This document shows positions 61,882 through 64,000 of a stretch of 64,000 nt of DNA, in pieces. The DNA is from CAYVQZ01 sp964453435. Lineage in GTDB: Bacteria; Abyssobacteria; SURF-5. The notes below the pieces were generated by a model. It was not told the origin of the DNA. It made no database searches and saw nothing but the letters and a program-made list of their open reading frames with translations. Positions within the stretch are counted from its first letter, which is position 1. Every line of letters starts with the position of its first letter. The translations under genes and the position numbers were made by a program. The stretch lies in contig CAYVQZ010000020.1 of assembly GCA_964453435.1 (NCBI GenBank), forward strand, positions 1 through 64,000, in the 5' to 3' direction.

Positions 61882-62636
61882 CGTCTCGAATCACCTCGTG
61901 AAGGGGGCCGAGAATTTGCGCGGTCTTTCCTTCCGACGTACAGGGTAACGATTCCCACGGTCAAACGTCTCGCCGAAACATCCTTCAAGCCGCAGGCTCT
62001 CATGATTTCGCACATTTCTTCACCCTGTGGAAATTGCAGCACCGAATCGGGGAGATACGAGTACGCGTCGTTGTTCGCGCCGGACACAACTCGTCCCACC
62101 AGCGGCAGTATCCGAGTGAAGTATATTTTGTACAAACCGCCGGCCAGCTTGCTGTCGGGCATGCTGAATTCGAGAATCACCACCCGGCCACCCGCTTTCG
62201 CGACCCGGGTCATTTCCGATATGCCGCTCTCCATGTCGGCGACGTTTCTGATACCGAACGCGACCGACACAACGTCGAACGTGTTATCGGCGAACGGGAG
62301 CGCCAGCGTGTCGGCCACCACGAGTTCGACTCGACTTTCGAACCCGACGCGACCATTGGCGGACCGGGCCTTTTGCTTTCCGATACGCAGCATTTCGGGG
62401 CAGAAATCGGCGCCGACGGCCATGCCGTCCGGGCCAAGACGCCGCGAATACGCAAGGGCGAGGTCGGCGGTGCCGCTGCAAACATCGAGCACCCGGTTGT
62501 TCGCCTCCAACCCGCTCGCCTCGACCGCTTCTTCCCGCCATTGTTTGTCCCGATTGAGGCTCAGCAGATGGTTCAGGAGATCATACCTGCGCGAAATCGA
62601 GGCGAACATCGAGCGTATTCTTGCCGCGTCCTTCAT
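61878..62636 (-). CDS. menG: Demethylmenaquinone methyltransferase (UbiE/MenG)
   Basis: The 252-residue SAM-dependent enzyme has IRSMFASISRRYDLLNHLLSL, the motif I VLDVCSGTADLALAYS, VADTLALPFADNTFDVVSVAFGIRN and the UbiE C-terminal ILPLVGRVVSGANNDAYSYLP. It adds the last methyl group in menaquinone synthesis. A 4-bp overlap with the ubiD stop and with the ubiX start indicates translational coupling. Confidence 0.95.
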   Translation of the reverse strand: MKDAARIRSMFASISRRYDLLNHLLSLNRDKQWREEAVEASGLEANNRVLDVCSGTADLALAYSRRLGPDGMAVGADFCPEMLRIGKQKARSANGRVGFESRVELVVADTLALPFADNTFDVVSVAFGIRNVADMESGISEMTRVAKAGGRVVILEFSMPDSKLAGGLYKIYFTRILPLVGRVVSGANNDAYSYLPDSVLQFPQGEEMCEIMRACGLKDVSARRLTVGIVTLYVGRKDRANSRPPSRGDSRR

Positions 62637-64000
62637 CCTTCAAACCCGTACTCGCGCCAGCGCCGCTCGACGAGTTCGATGATCTCGTCGGTCATCTTGA
62701 TCTCATCGGGCCATTCACGGGTGTGGCCCTCATCGGGCCATTTCTTTGTAGCGTCGATTCCGATTTTCGAGCCAGCCCGCGGCAGCGGCGAGGCGTGGTC
62801 GAGCACATCGAGCGGACCGTCCACGATTGTGATGTCGCGCCGGGGGTCGACATTGTTTCCCACGCGCCAGAGAACCTCATCGACATTTTGGACGTCGACG
62901 TTTTTGTCGACAACCACGATGATTTTCGTGAACATCATTTGTCCGAGTCCCCAGATGCTGTGCATCACCTTCTTGGCCTGGAAGGGATAGCGTTTGTCAA
63001 TCGAGACAAAGACATAATTGTGGAAAACTCCGAACAACGGCAAATTCATGTCCACAAGTTCGGGTATTTGCGTTTTCACGAGCGGAAGGAAAATTCGCTC
63101 GGTCGCCTTTCCCATGTAACAGTCTTCCATTGGCGGCTTGCCAACGAGCGTCGCCGGGTAGACCGGGTTTTTCCGGTGCGTGATGCACCGGATGTGGAAG
63201 ACCGGGTAGGAGTCGGCCAGCGAGTAATAGCCGGTGTGGTCGCCGAACGGACCCTCGATCCGTTCCTCTTCCGGCTCCACGTGCCCCTCCAGCACAATCT
63301 CCGCGTCGGCGGGGACCTCCATGTCGATTGTCTTGCATTTGACCATCTCGACCGGCCTGCCCCTCAGGAAACCGGCAAGCAGCATTTCGTCTACCTCGGC
63401 CGGCACCGGAGCGGTTGCCGAGTAGGTGATCGCCGGGTCGCCGCCGAGTGCGACGGCCACCTCCATTCTCTTGCCCGCTTCCTTATACTCCCGATAATGC
63501 CTGGCGCCGTCGTGGTGGACGTGCCAGTGCATGCCGGTCGTTTGGTCGTCGTAGACATGCAGCCGGTACATGCCGCAATTGCGATGGCCGGTAGAGAGAC
63601 TCTTTGTGAACACCATCGGCAACGTGATAAATTTGCCGCCATCTCCGGGCCAGCACTTCAATATGGGAAAAACGGAAAGGGAAGGCTTCTCCATAACCAC
63701 TTCCTGGCACGACCCGGACCCAACCGTCTTGGGCGGAAATTTGGCGAAACGGGCGATTTTCGGGATCATCCTCAGCTTGTCGACGATTCCCGCCGGCAGC
63801 GGCATATTCAGAATGTTCTCTATCTCGCGGCCAATGGCGTCGATATCGTCCACGCCAAGCGCCATCGCCATTCTCTTGTACGAGCCGAAAGCGTTTATGA
63901 GCACCGGTATCGAGTGCCCCTCCACGCTTTCGAACAACAGGGCCGGCCCGTGAGCCTTCGAGACCCTGTCAACTATCTGACTTATCTCGAGCTCGCTCGA
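62633..64000 (-). CDS. UbiD-family prenyl-FMN decarboxylase (MqnL-like), 5' end outside the window
   Basis: The frame stays open from 62633 to the right edge, so the gene is cut at its N-terminus (visible start LEISQIVDRVSKAHGPALLF). Signatures include GSGSCQEVV, HWHVHHDGARHYREYK, EDCYMGKATERIFLPL, FHNYVFVSIDKRYPFQA and VVVDKNVDVQNVDEVLWRVG. It decarboxylates an aromatic acid using prenyl-FMN from UbiX. It is the first visible gene of the late-quinone operon. Confidence 0.92.
   Translation of the reverse strand, partial: SSELEISQIVDRVSKAHGPALLFESVEGHSIPVLINAFGSYKRMAMALGVDDIDAIGREIENILNMPLPAGIVDKLRMIPKIARFAKFPPKTVGSGSCQEVVMEKPSLSVFPILKCWPGDGGKFITLPMVFTKSLSTGHRNCGMYRLHVYDDQTTGMHWHVHHDGARHYREYKEAGKRMEVAVALGGDPAITYSATAPVPAEVDEMLLAGFLRGRPVEMVKCKTIDMEVPADAEIVLEGHVEPEEERIEGPFGDHTGYYSLADSYPVFHIRCITHRKNPVYPATLVGKPPMEDCYMGKATERIFLPLVKTQIPELVDMNLPLFGVFHNYVFVSIDKRYPFQAKKVMHSIWGLGQMMFTKIIVVVDKNVDVQNVDEVLWRVGNNVDPRRDITIVDGPLDVLDHASPLPRAGSKIGIDATKKWPDEGHTREWPDEIKMTDEIIELVERRWREYGFEG

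Overview
The window looks like the chromosome of an uncultured, strictly anaerobic bacterium with a diderm envelope. It has an OmpA-type lipoprotein, an RND efflux pair and late menaquinone genes. Its centre is a nearly complete Wood-Ljungdahl (reductive acetyl-CoA) gene cluster of the acetogen type (THF, CFeSP, CooS/AcsB). Two genes carry an in-frame UGA exactly where a redox cysteine is expected, so the organism very probably makes selenocysteine. I cannot assign a phylum from the sequence alone.

Layout. 1-2.4 kb: a graveyard of defence genes (an IS21-type end inserted in a TIR/SEFIR gene, two hsdM C-terminal fragments, an intact DUF1016/YhcG nuclease, a truncated CARF-like N-terminus). 2.4-3.9 kb: repeat-rich non-coding DNA. 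3.9-6.0 kb: a membrane alkaline-phosphatase-superfamily ('sulfatase') protein. 7.4-8.3 kb: an OmpA lipoprotein with thrombospondin type 3 repeats. 8.9-11.2 kb: a small unknown protein, a methyltransferase corrinoid protein and an MtgA/AcsE-like methyltransferase. 11.4-14.7 kb: a DapA-family lyase, leucine dehydrogenase and an enoyl-CoA hydratase. 15.3-17.6 kb: B12-dependent ribonucleotide reductase behind a promoter that carries an NrdR-like box. 17.9-19.3 kb: a Sec-containing TlpA-like thioredoxin and a YIP1 membrane protein. 20.0-40.7 kb: ndk and then the Wood-Ljungdahl cluster, all on the minus strand. 41.4-46.8 kb: RND efflux operon, a small unknown gene and a TetR regulator. 46.8-49.1 kb: repeats, a pseudopilin-like gene and tRNA-Val. 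49.6-53.7 kb: thrS, a B-box zinc protein, a TPR lipoprotein and aroA. 53.8-60.2 kb: rhodanese, a VWA-FHA membrane protein, an MshEN-HDOD protein and an MFS transporter. 60.4-64.0 kb: a translationally coupled ubiD-menG-ubiX-ubiA operon.

How the parts work together. One minus-strand operon (fhs, hdrC, hdrB, hdrA, Sec-mvhD, folD, metV, metF) encodes the methyl branch plus an HdrABC-MvhD electron-bifurcating module next to MetVF, as known from Moorella. A second operon (cooS, cooF-like, acsB, acsC, acsV, acsD, acsE) has its own promoter and encodes the carbonyl branch, the corrinoid protein and its reactivator. The MtgC/MtgA-like pair at 9.6-11.2 kb could feed methyl groups from an outside donor into methyl-THF. 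Formate dehydrogenase, CODH/ACS nickel maturases and the Sec machinery are not in this window.

Non-coding highlights are two copies of a 277-bp MITE with 9-bp target duplications, and a mosaic family of hairpin-forming intergenic repeats scattered over the whole window.
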